The position numbers and the translations under genes are program-made. Below are positions 45,278 through 56,438 of a stretch of 64,000 bases of DNA, piece after piece. Every line of letters begins with the position of its first letter. The stretch's first letter is position 1. Origin of the DNA: Neoarius graeffei (taxonomy: Eukaryota > Chordata > Actinopteri > Siluriformes > Ariidae); the NCBI RefSeq assembly GCF_027579695.1, contig NC_083571.1:31782943-31846942 (forward strand), given 5' to 3'. Under the pieces are notes generated by a model. The model saw nothing but the letters and a program-made list of their open reading frames with translations. It was not told the DNA's origin and ran no database searches.

Positions 45278-45522
45278 CTGCAAATTCACACAAGTGCATG
45301 GTTAGCGTGTTGCTTGATATTCCAAGTGGTTGCCTGGGTGTTGCTAGTTTCCCCATGTACTACATAATGATCAGGTTTGGACTAAAAATAAAAGCACCCC
45401 AAAATCTTGGGGGAAAAATGACCTAATTCGGAGCATTGCTACACAGCATAATTACAGTCTTTCCCAAAAGCGCAAGCCCTTCTCCATGTATGCGAAAAAT
45501 TGTGACAAGTACAAGAAGATTA

Positions 45523-47126
45523 CAACCCCGATTCCAAAAAAGTTGGGACAAAGTACAAATTGTAAATAAAAACGGAATGCAATGATGTGGAAGTTTCAAA
45601 ATTCCATATTTTATTCAGAATAGAACATAGATGACATATCAAATGTTTAAACTGAGAAAATGTATCATTTAAAGAGAAAAATTAGGTGATTTTAAATTTC
45701 ATGACAACAACACATCTCAAAAAAGTTGGGACAAGGCCATGTTTACCACTGTGAGACATCCCCTTTTCTCTTTACAACAGTCTGTAAACGTCTGGGGACT
45801 GAGGAGACAAGTTGCTCAAGTTTAGGGATAGGAATGTTAACCCATTCTTGTCTAATGTAGGATTCTAGTTGCTCAACTGTCTTAGGTCTTTTTTGTCGTA
45901 TCTTCCGTTTTATGATGCGCCAAATGTTTTCTATGGGTGAAAGATCTGGACTGCAGGCTGGCCAGTTCAGTACCCGGACCCTTCTTCTACGCAGCCATGA
46001 TGCTGTAATTGATGCAGTATGTGGTTTGGCATTGTCATGTTGGAAAATGCAAGGTCTTCCCTGAAAGAGACGTCGTCTGGATGGGAGCATATGTTGCTCT
46101 AGAACCTGGATATACCTTTCAGCATTGATGGTGTCTTTCCAGATGTGTAAGCTGCCCATGCCACATGCACTAATGCAACCCCATACCATCAGAGATGCAG
46201 GCTTCTGAACTGAGCGCTAAAACAACTTGGGTCGTCCTTCTCCTCTTTAGTCCGAATGACACGGCGTCCCTGATTTCCATAAAGAACTTCAAATTTTGAT
46301 TCGTCTGACCACAGAACAGTTTTCCACTTTGCCACAGTCCATTTTAAATGAGCCTTGGCCCAGAGAAGACGTCTGCGCTTCTGGATCATGTTTAGATACG
46401 GCTTCTTCTTTGAACTATAGAGTTTTAGCTGGCAACGGCGGATGGCACGGTGAATTGTGTTCACAGATAATGTTCTCTGGAAATATTCCTGAGCCCATTT
46501 TGTGATTTCCAATACAGAAGCATGCCTGTATGTGATGCAGTGCCGTCTAAGGGCCCAAAGATCACGGGCACCCGGTATGGTTTTCCGGCCTTGACCCTTA
46601 CGCACAGAGATTCTTCCAGATTCTCTGAATCTTTTGATGATATTATGCACTGTAGATGATTATATGTTCAAACTCTTTGCAATTTTACACTGTCGAGCTC
46701 CTTTCTGATATTGCTCCACTATTTGTCGGCGCAGAATTAGGGGGATTGGTGATCCTCTTCCCATCTTTACTTCTGAGAGCCGCTGCCACTCCAAGATGCT
46801 CTTTTTATACCCGGTCATGTTAATGACCTATTGCCAATTGACCTAATGAGTTGCAATTTGGTCCTCCAGCTGTTCCTTTTTTGTACCTTTAACTTTTCCA
46901 GCCTCTTATTGCCCCTGTCCCAACTTTTTTGAGATGTGTTGCTGTCATGAAATTTCAAATGAACCAATATTTGGCATGAAATTTCAAAATGTCTCACTTT
47001 CGACATTTGATATGTTGTCTATGTTCTATTGTGAATATAATATCGGTTTTTGAGATTTGTAAATTATTACATTCTGTTTTTATTTACAGTTTGTACTTTG
47101 TCCCAACTTTTTTGGAATCGGGGTTG
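45523..47126 (-). mobile_element. Tc1-like transposon, family 2, copy E (nAChR intron)
   Basis: 1,604 bp, TA both sides, same orientation as the receptor gene, ending 137 bp from the 910-bp exon. Confidence 0.95.
45743..46818 (-). pseudogene. Tc1 transposase, frameshift and stop
   Basis: 1-bp deletion near 46,218 splits the frame (the first part ends ...[12 protein letters not shown]), and a TCA-to-TAA stop lies in the helix-turn-helix region near 46,660. Arg249 is intact. Confidence 0.9.
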
Positions 47127-47262
47127 TATAAAGAACATCATGTTGGCTCTGTCAATCCAATATAATTACTTGCTACAGATGTAAGAACATTACTAAATGA
47201 TCAAGCAAATGCAAGAAATTTTTGTCTGTTGTTTGCAAGATATCAGCTTGGTTCTTCCTCAC

Positions 47263-48172
47263 CCCTTCATCATCATCCTCGCTTTTCATGTGTTCAGCGA
47301 TGAACCGCACGCCCTCTATGGCTGCATCCACCTCTGTGTCACGCCTGATTCTGACCCTCTGCCCCAACTCTGAGCCCTCAGGCAGCTCGGCCATCCTCCA
47401 GGCCCCCAGAGCGAACGTGTCGCCAGAGAACGACTTGCTCCGGTTTTTCCTCCGAAATCTTTCACGCATGTTAGATCGACCTGGTCGCCGCATGAGCAGG
47501 AAGACGGGCAGCTGGTGTAGGAAGATACGCTGCACCCAGGCAGGCATGTGGTGTGTGGACGGTGAGCGGTGATGCACGTTAAGCACACATACACTCGTCA
47601 CGATGGAGAAGGTCACCAGCACCATGGTGAACATCAGGTACTTGCCAATGAGTGGCACAGCCACCGAGGTGGGCGGAACAATCTTGGAGATCAGTAACAG
47701 GAAGACGGTGAGGGCCAGTAGCACAGAGATGCACAGAGTCATCTTCTCACCGCAGTCTGACGGCAAGTAGAAGACAAGAACTGCGAGAGAAGTGATGAGC
47801 ACGCACGGGATGATGAGGTTGATGGTGTAGAACAGCGGCTTGCGTCGGATCACGAAGTAGTACGTGATGTCCATGTAGGTGGCGTCGTCTGGGTCTTCGT
47901 TCTTGTGGCCCGGCAAAGACACGATGTCCCACTCGCCACTGGGTGTGTAGTCGTCACGGCTAGCGAAGTCAGAGATCAGCACAAGGTCGAGCTCGGTGTG
48001 GTCATACGTCCATGAGCGGAACTTCAGCGTGCAGTTCTGCTGGTCAAAGGGAAAGTTGCGGACCTCAATGGCGCAGGCGCTCCTGTAGATGGCCGGAGGA
48101 AGCCAGAAGATGTCACCCGTGTTGGAGACAACAACGTTGCTGTAGAATGAGACTTCATACACACCGTCCGCA
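47263..48172 (-). CDS. Neuronal nAChR beta subunit, large exon (ligand domain second half, M1-M3, cytoplasmic loop)
   Basis: This 910-bp exon carries most of the receptor. It begins in phase 2 (its first T completes an Asn codon) with [12 protein letters not shown] and reads through the Cys-loop at 48,031-48,075 (two Cys separated by 13 residues, with the FPFDQQNC core and an N-glycosylation NCT). It then gives M1 ([17 protein letters not shown]), the pore helix M2 ([20 protein letters not shown]), M3, and an M3-M4 loop of about 105 residues ending EDDDEG. The region where alpha subunits have adjacent cysteines reads [12 protein letters not shown] with no CC, so this is a non-alpha subunit. 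The loop is shorter than in mammalian beta2 and beta4, and the five exons give 451 residues without signal peptide. The acceptor is CCCAG and the donor is GG|GTGAGG. Sequence matches beta2/beta4 proteins very closely; paralogue not resolved. Confidence 0.97.
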
Positions 48173-48260
48173 CTGGGATAGACAGGAAATGACAGACCAA
48201 TTTTCTTGTACACGAAGACTAAATTTGGTGCACATATGTATATGTGTATAATTATACGTA

Positions 48261-48802
48261 CAGTACTGTGCAAAAGTCTTAGGCATATGTAAAGAAATGC
48301 TGTCGATCAAAAATGGCTGAAAAAATAATGAAATGAAATGTTTCAACATTAAAAAAAATACAGGAAGCAGTAAGTGAAACAAAGTCAATATTTGGTGTGA
48401 GACGAACCTTTGCTTAAAAAAAAAAAATAGTAGTCTCAGGGACAACGAGTGCAGTTTTATGCGGAAATGAGCTGTAGGTTTTACTGAGCGTTTTACAGAA
48501 CCAGCTGCAGTTCTTCTGGACACTTTGACTCTCACACTCGCTTCTTCATTTTGCACCAAAACCCAGCAGCCTTCATTATGTTTTCTTTTTTAATCTGAAA
48601 AGTGCGCTCTTATGGAATATGCTGCTCAGATACAAACTTTTTTTTTTCCTGTAACATTTAATATTGTGCTGGAAAACGAACGAACGTTTGGACTCTAAAA
48701 TGTTTTTGTACCGACTCGATAATGTAGAAATCATCAAATAGGAATCTATAACAAACTTTGTATGAAAAAAAATAGGGTGCCTCAGACTTTTGCACAGTAC
48801 TG
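48261..48802. mobile_element. MITE with CAGTACTGTGCAAAAG ends (nAChR intron)
   Basis: 542 bp, palindromic terminus CAGTACTG at both ends, TA at 48,259-48,260 and 48,803-48,804. Starts 88 bp from the 910-bp exon. Other copies at 12.8, 51.6, 59.1 and 61.5 kb. Confidence 0.9.
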
Positions 48803-49134
48803 TATGTGTGTACGTATGTATATATTATAGAATATGAAAACGCAGCCTGTCTCCTGTTGGTTGAAATAAATAACTGTGATAAATAATTAACAGGTGATTA
48901 AAATGTGCAGATATTTTTTAGCATAAACTGACTGCATAATTGTGATAAATGAAATTTCAATAATGTGGAAAATAATTACCTTTTTTTAATTCAATAACGT
49001 TATCAATAATTATAGTCAATTCTCTGTGCACTCAACCGAAATATTTTCTTATTTTGACGTAGTTCTCTAGTTTGGATTTTCATATTACCTTCTTCACTGA
49101 TTTTAAATTGCACCATGTAATAATAATAATAATA

Positions 49135-49507
49135 GGCGGCACGGTGGTGTAGTGGTTAGCGCCGTCGCCTCACAGCAAGAAGGTCCGGGTTCGAGCCCCG
49201 TGGCCGGCGAGGGCCTTTCTGTGCGGAGTTTGCATGTTCTCCCCGTGTCCGCGTGGGTTTCCTCCGGGTGCTCCGGTTTCCCCCACAGTCCAAAGACATG
49301 CAGGTTAGGTTAACTGGTGACTCTAAATTGACCGTAGGTGTGAATGTGAGTGTGAATGGTTGTCTGTGTCTTTGTGTCAGCCCTGCAATGACCTGGCGAC
49401 TTGTCCAGGGTGTACCCCGCCTTTCGCCCGTAGTCAGCTGGGATAGGCTCCAGCTTGCCTGCGACCCTGTAGAACAGGATAAAGCGGCTAGAGATAATGA
49501 GATGAGA
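49135..49507 (+). mobile_element. DANA/Mermaid-type SINE (nAChR intron)
   Basis: Full-length, flanked by TAATAATAATA-type repeats. Confidence 0.9.
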
Positions 49508-50124
49508 TAATAATAACTAAGCTATTGCTAATCTGTCCTCTTTTCCTTCCTTCAGAAGTGTCATATACAGTTCCTCAGTTAAAAATGAGCATTCGCTTAT
49601 TTTAGTAAGGGATTACACAGGCTGCTGAGTCTGTAAAGCAGACCATAAAGATGCCTCTTAATCAAATTAGCCCGTGATCACATGCCGTAATCGCTTTTTA
49701 TTTCATTCATTTATGTCTTAAACATCTGCTTCCGTCCTCCCCCTGCTGTCTTTACAAATCTTGCTTCGTGAACTAAATGGAGTGCCGAATCTCTATATAA
49801 AATTAAAGAAAAGACCAAAAATACTTTGGTGGCCTAGATCTTACAGCTCAAACCACCTGTGATAGCATTTATCAGAGGGTTTTGAATTTGGGAGAAAAGC
49901 TACAGTACATGATCTCACTTTTATAGCATATTTCCTCACTTCTTTGCTAAGTGCCATCTTTTATCACATAAACTGCTGAATATATCTAGAAACAAGCAGG
50001 TTGAGCATCAGAGATCATCAGGTTTATTCCCTTAAATGTTCCATTTCAGCCATTTTGTTACCTGGATGACTATAAGTCAGTCAACTAACAACAATCATGT
50101 CTAATTAATTCACTTCCTGTTTTT
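49508..50124. other. Intronic sequence, no element recognised
   Basis: Unassigned. Confidence 0.5.
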
Positions 50125-50324
50125 TTTAATGTCTCCGCCACCTTAAGGTGCAGGAGGCATTATGTTTTCGGGTTGTCCGTCTGTCTGTGCGTCCGTCCGT
50201 CCCAAAACCTTGTGAACACGATATCTCAAAGGCTAATGAAAGGAATTTCACCAAACGTTTACCATCTGTGCACTCTGGGACAAACATAAACTGATTAGAT
50301 TTTGAGATCAAAAGGTCTAAGGTC

Positions 50325-50701
50325 GGGGCGGCACGGTGGTGTAGTGGTTAGCGCTGTCGCCTCACAGCAAGAAGGTCCGGGTTTGAGCCCCGTGGCCGGC
50401 GAGAGCCTTTCTGTGTGGAGTTTGCATGTTCTCCCCGTGTCCGCATGGGTTTCCTCTGGGTGCTCCGGTTTCCCCCACAGTCCAAAGACATGCAGGTTAG
50501 GTTAACTGGTGACTCTAAATTGACCGTAGGTGTGAATGTGAGTGTGAATGGTTGTCTATGTCTATGTGTCAGCTCTGTGATGACCTGGCGACTTGTCCAG
50601 GGTGTATCCCGCCTTTCGCCCGTAGTCAGCTGGGATGGGCTCCAGCTTGCCTGCGACCCTGTAGAACAGGATAAAGCGGCTAGAGATAATGAGATGAGAT
50701 G
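50325..50701 (+). mobile_element. DANA/Mermaid-type SINE inside the tandem repeat
   Basis: Full-length; AGGTCTAAGGTC at 50,313-50,324 and 50,702-50,713. Confidence 0.9.
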
Positions 50702-50714
50702 AGGTCTAAGGTCA

Positions 50715-50731
50715 AGGTCACTGTGAGGTCA
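50715..50731 (+). promoter_or_regulatory. Perfect DR5 nuclear-receptor motif, copy 1
   Basis: AGGTCA-CTGTG-AGGTCA is two consensus half-sites in direct repeat with a 5-bp spacer, the classical retinoic acid receptor/RXR arrangement. The left half-site is preceded by TCA, which also makes TCAAGGTCA, the extended half-site of ERR and NR5A receptors. It lies in the nAChR intron between the 910-bp and 110-bp exons, inside a tandem repeat. The motif is seen directly; function is untested. Confidence 0.5.
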
Positions 50732-50865
50732 AATGTCTGTCCGAAAACCTTGTGAACGCAATATCTCCAAGGCAAATGAAAGGAATTTCACCGAACATTC
50801 ACCATTTGTGCATTTGGGGACAAAGATAAACTGATTAGATTTTGAGATCAAAAGGTCTAAGGTCA

Positions 50866-50882
50866 AGGTCACTGTGAGGTCA
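50866..50882 (+). promoter_or_regulatory. Perfect DR5 nuclear-receptor motif, copy 2
   Basis: Second identical AGGTCA-n5-AGGTCA, 151 bp after the first because it belongs to the next unit of the tandem repeat. TCAAGGTCA is again present at 50,863-50,871. Confidence 0.5.
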
Positions 50883-51275
50883 AATGTCTGTCCGAAAACC
50901 TTGTGAACACCATATCTCCAAGGCTGATACAAGTAATTTCACCAGGTCAAGATTACTGTGAGGTCAAATGTCCATCCCCAAATCACAACTTAATAAGGCG
51001 TGTAGTCTACCGGGCGGAGGCATCCCCATCGACGCCGTTGGTGTCAAGTTCTATCTAGTTTCTTCTTACTACAATTATATTCTACAGGGTTTGGGGAATA
51101 ATGATACTGTATCTCATGACGACACTAAATTATATCTTATCTAGAGAAACTTTGAACCTTGTAATTTTGTCTGTACATATCTTAAATGTCTTAATATGTG
51201 TCATTTGCTGTACAAATAGAAGTTGTGTGGAGAACAGGCGGAGTGACTGGGTCGGGCTTGACGGCAACAGCATAC

Positions 51276-51385
51276 TTGTTGTAGAGCACGATATCAGGAA
51301 GCCAGATGTGATGGGAGGGGATTCGTAATTTTTGGAGGCCGTCGTACTTGTCTGGGTCCCAGACGAGTCTGTAGTCATTCCACTC
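51276..51385 (-). CDS. Neuronal nAChR beta subunit, 110-bp exon
   Basis: This exon is exactly 110 bp, the usual size of the fourth nAChR exon. It follows a TGCAG acceptor and ends AA|GTATGC. It encodes [16 protein letters not shown] and then the segment ending [11 protein letters not shown], part of the extracellular acetylcholine-binding domain. The final Asn codon is split with the 910-bp exon and the join restores the family sequence LYNNADG. Beta subunits supply the complementary face of the binding site. No frame damage is visible. Confidence 0.95.
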
Positions 51386-51536
51386 CTGCAGGTCAGTAAA
51401 AACAGTGGACGGGACAATAGTTGATCAAGTTGCTTTGTCGAAGAAAACCTGAAATGCTGCAACTATATTTAACAGGATTTTGTTAAATTTTGCATATTTA
51501 CCTGGACGTTTCATTTCTTCACAAAGAAATGTTTTA

Positions 51537-51553
51537 CACACACACACACACAC

Positions 51554-51605
<52 letters not shown>
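51537..51605. repeat. CA and TA microsatellite
   Basis: (CA)n, about 22 TA units, then CACACA, immediately before a MITE. Confidence 0.95.
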
Positions 51606-51607
<2 letters not shown>

Positions 51608-51722
51608 GTACTGTGCAAAAGTCTTAGGCACTCTATTTTTTTCATACAAACTTTGTTATAGATTTCTATTTTATGACTTCTACGTTATTGAGTCAGTACA
51701 AAAACATTTTAGAGTTCCAAAC

Positions 51723-52593
51723 CAGGCTTGTAGTACTCGAATCCGACTCGTGCCCTAATTTTATGAACTCGTGACTTGACTCGGACTTGAGAACTGATGA
51801 CTCAGACTTGGACTCGGACTCGTGCATTAACTGCGTTAGGACTCGGATTTTTTCTTCTTTTTTTGTAACATGCCATAATAATTTGGCATAAGATATTTAT
51901 ATCTACATTAATTTTGTACTAATTTCGTGTCAGAGTGTCACACCTGCGTGCCTTGGCTCATGCATCAGATAGACTCTCGGGCACGCTCCGGACAGCATTT
52001 ACAGCACGCGTGTGAGAGTCCACTTGGTGCGCACGCTGTAAATGATTCACACCTGCATAGGATTAAGGCGCAATCAGCGCACCTGTATAAAAACTGTGAA
52101 AACACACTTACTTTGCGAAGTATTGACTTACGTTGCTGACACATTACTGAGCCTAATTTCCTTGTTTGGTTTCCTGATCCCTGATTTCCTGTTTCTTGTC
52201 TTTGATTCTGCCGAGTCTACGATAGCCTGTTTGTGCCTTGCTCGACCTGTTGCCTGATTCACTGTTTTACAATTTTGCCTGCTGTTCTGGATTGTTTACC
52301 GTCTTCACTTGTATTAATAAACACACCTTCTGCACTTATATCCGTCTCCCAACCATCTCTGACAGAATACTTCACACTCCCTGATAAAGAGAAGCACATT
52401 CACCTGTTCATACGTCATGTTCAGGAACAAACTAACATTAATGACACTAAAACAGCCGCTGTCAAATGGTGCAGTTGGAGTCTTGGACTCGACTCGGACT
52501 CGACTTGAATTTTTTTTTAATGATTTGGACTTGAACACTGGGGACCCAAGACTGGACTCAGACTCGAGGTTTAGTGACTCGACTACAACCCTG
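51723..52593. mobile_element. hAT-like non-autonomous element rich in GACTCGGACT
   Basis: TTCCAAAC and TTCCAAAT flank it (8 bp, one mismatch). TIRs CAGGCTTGTAGTACTCG and CAGGGTTGTAGTCGAG. Both ends contain repeated GACTCGGACT units. Confidence 0.7.
51930..52367 (+). repeat. LTR-like sequence inside the hAT-like element
   Basis: TGTCACACCTGCG to TCTGACA (TGTCA...TGACA ends), TATAAAAAC near 52,085 and AATAAA near 52,316 give a solo-LTR layout. No flanking duplication found. Confidence 0.4.
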
Positions 52594-52624
52594 TTCCAAA
52601 TATTCGTTTTCCAGCACAAAATTA

Positions 52625-53003
52625 TGGTATGGGTGGCACGGTGGTGTAGTGGTTAGCACGGTCGCCTCACAGCAAGAAGGTTCCTGGTTCAAACCCAGCG
52701 GCCGGCGAGGGCCTTTCTGTGTGGAGTTTGCATGTTCTCCCTGTGAATGTGTGGGTTTCCTCCAGGTGCTCCGGTTTCCCCCACAGTCCAAAGATATGCA
52801 GTTAGGTTAATGTGGGGCGGCCTTGGGCTGAGGTGCCTTTGAGCAAGGTACCTGACCCCTGACTGCTCCCCGGGCGCTCTAGTACAGTATGGCCGCCCAC
52901 TGCTCTGGGTGTGTGCGTGTGTTCACTGCTTCAGATGGGTTAAATGCAGAGGATGAGTTTCACTGTGCTTGAAGTGTGCATGTGACAAATAAAGGTTTCT
53001 TCT
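52625..53003 (+). mobile_element. SINE, DANA-type head with CAGATGGGTTAAATG body
   Basis: AAAATTA at 52,618-52,624 and 53,004-53,010. Head GGTGGCACGGTGGTGTAGTG, 3' end GACAAATAAAGGTTTCTTC. Complete reference copy for the fragments at 5.7-6.8 and 19.4 kb. Confidence 0.85.
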
Positions 53004-53416
53004 AAAATTAAATGCTACAAAAAATTTTGTTTGTATCTGAGCAGCATATTCCATAAGAGCACACTTTTCAGATTAAAAAAAAACATAATGAAGGCTGCTG
53101 GGTTTTGGTGCAAAATGAAGAAGCGAGTGTGAGAGTCAAAGTGTCCAGAAGAACTGTGACTGGTTCTGTAAGACGCTCAGTAAAACCTACAGCTCATTTC
53201 CTTATCAAACTGCACACACTGGACCGGAGACTATTTTTTTTTAAAAGAAAGGGTCGTCTCACACCAAATATTGACTTTATCTCATTTATTATGGCTTACT
53301 GCTTTCTGTTTATAGGTTTTTTTTTTAATATTGAAACATTTAATTTCCATATTTTTTCAGCCATTTTTGGTCTACAGCATTTCTTTACATGTGCCTCAGA
53401 CTTCTGCACAGGACTG

Positions 53417-53721
53417 TACATATATTACATTCTAGAGTACATTGTTTGGCTGAATCCTAAATGTTTTAGTGTTCACTATAGGTGCTAGAAAGTCATTTTA
53501 CTCTGAATTCAGTCCTAGGAAAAGTGTGAATGGAGAAAAGCCTGTTGAAAAGTCTTACCCGGAATATCACTTTTAGGACACATGCTTTAATGTTTAATTA
53601 GAATTAAAATACACCATAAATGGCAGGCATTTAGGCCAAACCTTTTTCCTGTCACAGTGACACGTTCATTCAAAAAAAGTTCAGAAAGCGCATATATATC
53701 TGTAACTAATAATTATATTTA
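53417..53721. other. Intronic sequence, no element recognised
   Basis: Unassigned. Confidence 0.5.
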
Positions 53722-54249
53722 CACTACCGTTCAAAAGTTTGGGGTCACTTTGAAATGTCCTTACTTTTGAAAGAAAAGCACTGTTCTTTTCAATGAAGAT
53801 CACTTTAAACTAATCAGAAATCCACTCTATCCATTGCTAATGTGGTAAATGACTATTCTAGCTGCAAATGTCTGGTTTTTGGTGCAATATCTCCATAGGT
53901 GTATAGAGGCCCATTTCCAGCAACTCTCACTCCAGTGTTCTAATGGTACAATGTGTTTGCTCATTGCCTCAGAAGGCTAATGGATGATTAGAAAACCCTT
54001 GTACAATCATGTTAGCACAGCTGAAAACAGTTGAGCTCTTTAGAGAAGCTATAAAACTGACCTTCCTTTGAGCAGATTGAGTTTCTGGAGCATCACATTT
54101 GTGGGGTCGATTAAATGCTCAAAATGGCCGGAAAAATGTCTTGGCTATATTTTCTATTCATTTTACAACTTATGGTGGTAAATAAAAGTGTGACTTTTCA
54201 TGGAAAACACAAAATTGTCTGGGTGACCCCAAACTTTTGAACGGTAGTG
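53722..54249. mobile_element. MITE with CACTACCGTTCAAAAGTTTG ends, copy 2 (nAChR intron)
   Basis: 528 bp, TA both sides, very close to copy 1 at 39,776. Its right end is 22 bp from the 45-bp exon. Confidence 0.9.
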
Positions 54250-54271
54250 TATAATACATAGGTAACCTCAC

Positions 54272-54316
54272 CTGTGTGAGCCACACATTAGTCGTCATGA
54301 TCTGTTCCCTCTCGTT
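54272..54316 (-). CDS. Neuronal nAChR beta subunit, 45-bp exon
   Basis: A 45-bp micro-exon, the conserved size of nAChR exon 3, lies between a CACAG acceptor and a GTGAGG donor. It reads NEREQIMTTNVWLTQ in phase 0, nearly identical to vertebrate beta subunits. It is only 99 bp from the preceding exon. A MITE begins about 22 bp into the following intron (see 53,722-54,249), very close to the donor. Confidence 0.95.
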
Positions 54317-54415
54317 CTGTGGTGATGAGAACAGTCACACAGAATTAGGTAAGTGTGTTTATTATTCAGGTATAGTTTGGAAGCAAAGTGCTCGTATGTG
54401 TGTGTGGGGCCCTAC

Positions 54416-54561
54416 CACGCTGATCAGCTGAGCCAGGGACACTTTGATGCCAATCGTGACTTGCTGACTTTTATTTATCGCCGGTCTGATTAGCTTATTG
54501 TAGTGATCTGGACTGAGAAGAAATTCCATCAACCTCTCTTCAGCATTAGCTGATAAGGAAC
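54416..54561 (-). CDS. Neuronal nAChR beta subunit, 146-bp exon (start of mature protein)
   Basis: This 146-bp exon encodes the N-terminal part of the mature extracellular domain. It starts in phase 1 after a TTTTAG acceptor and reads [20 protein letters not shown], then [11 protein letters not shown] with a glycosylation site, and ends SLAQLISV before GTAGGG. Size, phase and sequence fit nAChR exon 2. The signal-peptide exon should lie above 54,561 on this strand. I looked for an ATG, hydrophobic stretch and GT donor up to the window end and found none convincing, so the gene is 5'-incomplete here. Confidence 0.95.
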
Positions 54562-55471
54562 CTAAAACACACACAAAAAATACACATAGGTACACATAGG
54601 ACATGTAGAGCAAGATCAGAAACACACACAACAACATGCACTGCCTGTTAGACAGGATAAAAATAATTAATTTCCAGTTGTGGTTACAGGACTCGACATT
54701 AACTTTTAAACCTACTTGCCCTAAATTTCCACTTGCCCCAGTATTATCCCTTGCCTCCTATTTTGCGAGCACTACTTTTTTTTTTTTTTAGGAAAACCAT
54801 ATTGTGAATTGCAACATAAAATGAAGATCACACATTGAGTTGAAGTTTGGTTATAGATTAAATTTATTACTACGTTTTTACTTATAATGAATAATAACAA
54901 TTTTATCTAAAATAGTTTTTCCTTCCTTAGTCGATTTACTTACATTTCACATGCATGCGGCTGTTGTAAAGTTCAGTGTGTTTGTGTAGAACTCTCTCTC
55001 AGACTGTAGGTTCATTACTCCATAATGTAGAAATCTATAACAAAGTTTGTATGAAGAAAACAATAGGGTGCCAAGACTTTTGAACAGTACTGTGTTTGAG
55101 AATATTTATATATCTTTTTTTTTGTTATATCATCCACCTCTAGATTTAAAAGAAAAAAAACATGCTGCGTCATGACAGACAGGATAATGTTTGAGTTAAA
55201 AATTATTGTTTAGTGTGTAGGTTGTGGGTGTTTTATACAGACCTGGCAACCTGTAACTGACTCCCTGCAGCCGGTCTGTCATGACGCAGCATGGTTTTTT
55301 TTTAAAAAATAAACCTAGAGGTGGATGATATAACAAAAAAAACCTGATGTATAAATATTTTGCATAGGACTGTGTTCCTCTGATAACAGGAACAAAGCTC
55401 CAGCTCTCTCTGCTCTTAATCTGTTCTGTTCTTTCAGGATTTATCGCTCATGTCGCTCCTTGTTGAGTTTT

Positions 55472-55560
55472 TTATGCCCGAGTTGTTTGAAACCAATCTG
55501 GGTTTTCTGTGTCGAATAAGGAAGCGGCTTCACCTGTAAGAAAACCAAACACTTTCATGA
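55472..55560 (-). pseudogene. THAP C-terminal half, left-arm copy
   Basis: The minus strand reads GEAASLFDTENPDWFQTTRA, mirror of 57,190-57,258 in the right arm. Confidence 0.55.
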
Positions 55561-55716
55561 AGGAGCTAACTCGAATACAAGCAGAAAAAAAATAAAACGA
55601 GATTCTTAAGCAAACTCTTCCATCCTCACTTCCGACTTTCTGTTTTTGTAAAATACATTTTAAATACAATCGTGAATTTCTCTGGAGTTTTCAGGCTGAG
55701 CTCTTCTCCTCGTATT

Positions 55717-55848
55717 CTCATCTCATCTCATTATCTGTAGACGCTTTATCCTGTTCTACAGGGTCGCAGGCAAGCTGGAGCCTATCCCAGCTGACTACGG
55801 GCGAAAGGCGGGGTACACCCTGGACAAGTCGCCAGGTCATCACAGGGC
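55717..55848 (-). mobile_element. Truncated DANA/Mermaid-type SINE
   Basis: Tail third only, (TCTCA)n at left. Confidence 0.8.
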
Positions 55849-56438
55849 TCAACAAGACCAGTTTCAAGCAATTTGGACTGAATTTAAATTTTCACCTGAT
55901 ATGCCTATTACTACTACAGGTTTCACTACTGTTCATGCACGGAGCAGCCATCTTGGAATTTTGAAGTCAGGGTTGGTGAGGTTCCTCTGACTTTCCTCAT
56001 TAGAAATCCAACTTCAGGGTGCGTCCAAGTTGATAGGTCCAACTGGGAACTCTGAAATCCCAATATCGCAGTACAAATGTAATGTGCCATTAATCATGGT
56101 GAATTTTAACCCTTAAAATTTACAAATTCTGAAAGTTTGAGGCAGTAGAAAACACAAAAGCAGGCCGTGGGCTCGTCTTTCTCAGGGCTCGACATTAAGC
56201 ACTGCCCGATTGCCCGGGGCAAATGAAACATGCATTCGGATAAGTGGGATATGTCCCAGACATGCCCGACCGGGCAAGTTGGAAAGAGCATATATTGCAA
56301 ACCAGCACGGCAAAAATTAGGCTTTTTGATCTTTTATTTCAGTTCCTAAAAGCGTCCCTCACTACTTATCCACCATTATGTCTTGGCTGTTTTCTTAGTC
56401 TCGGTTTCATTTACTGCTTTGCAAGTTATTTTATATCC

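Larger units (their letters stand above)
50125..51055. repeat. Intronic tandem repeat (about 151-bp unit) interrupted by a SINE
   Basis: Units containing CCTTGTGAACACGATATCTC, then GAAAGGAATTTCACC, TAAACTGATTAGATTTTGAG and AAAGGTCTAAGGTC recur about two and a half times. The first unit is split by the SINE at 50,325-50,701. The outer ends (CTCCGCCACCTTAAGG at left, GGGCGGAGGCATC at right) look like ends of a DNA transposon, so this is probably a mobile element with internal tandem units. Confidence 0.7.
51606..53416. mobile_element. MITE (CAGTACTGTGCAAAAG) with two insertions
   Basis: MITE pieces at 51,606-51,722, 52,594-52,617 and 53,004-53,416 join in order. A hAT-like element (51,723-52,593) and a SINE (52,625-53,003) interrupt it. 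Confidence 0.85.

Noticed and set aside
47222..47572. Plus-strand frame opposite the receptor exon
   Set aside because: Antisense shadow of a strongly conserved nAChR exon.
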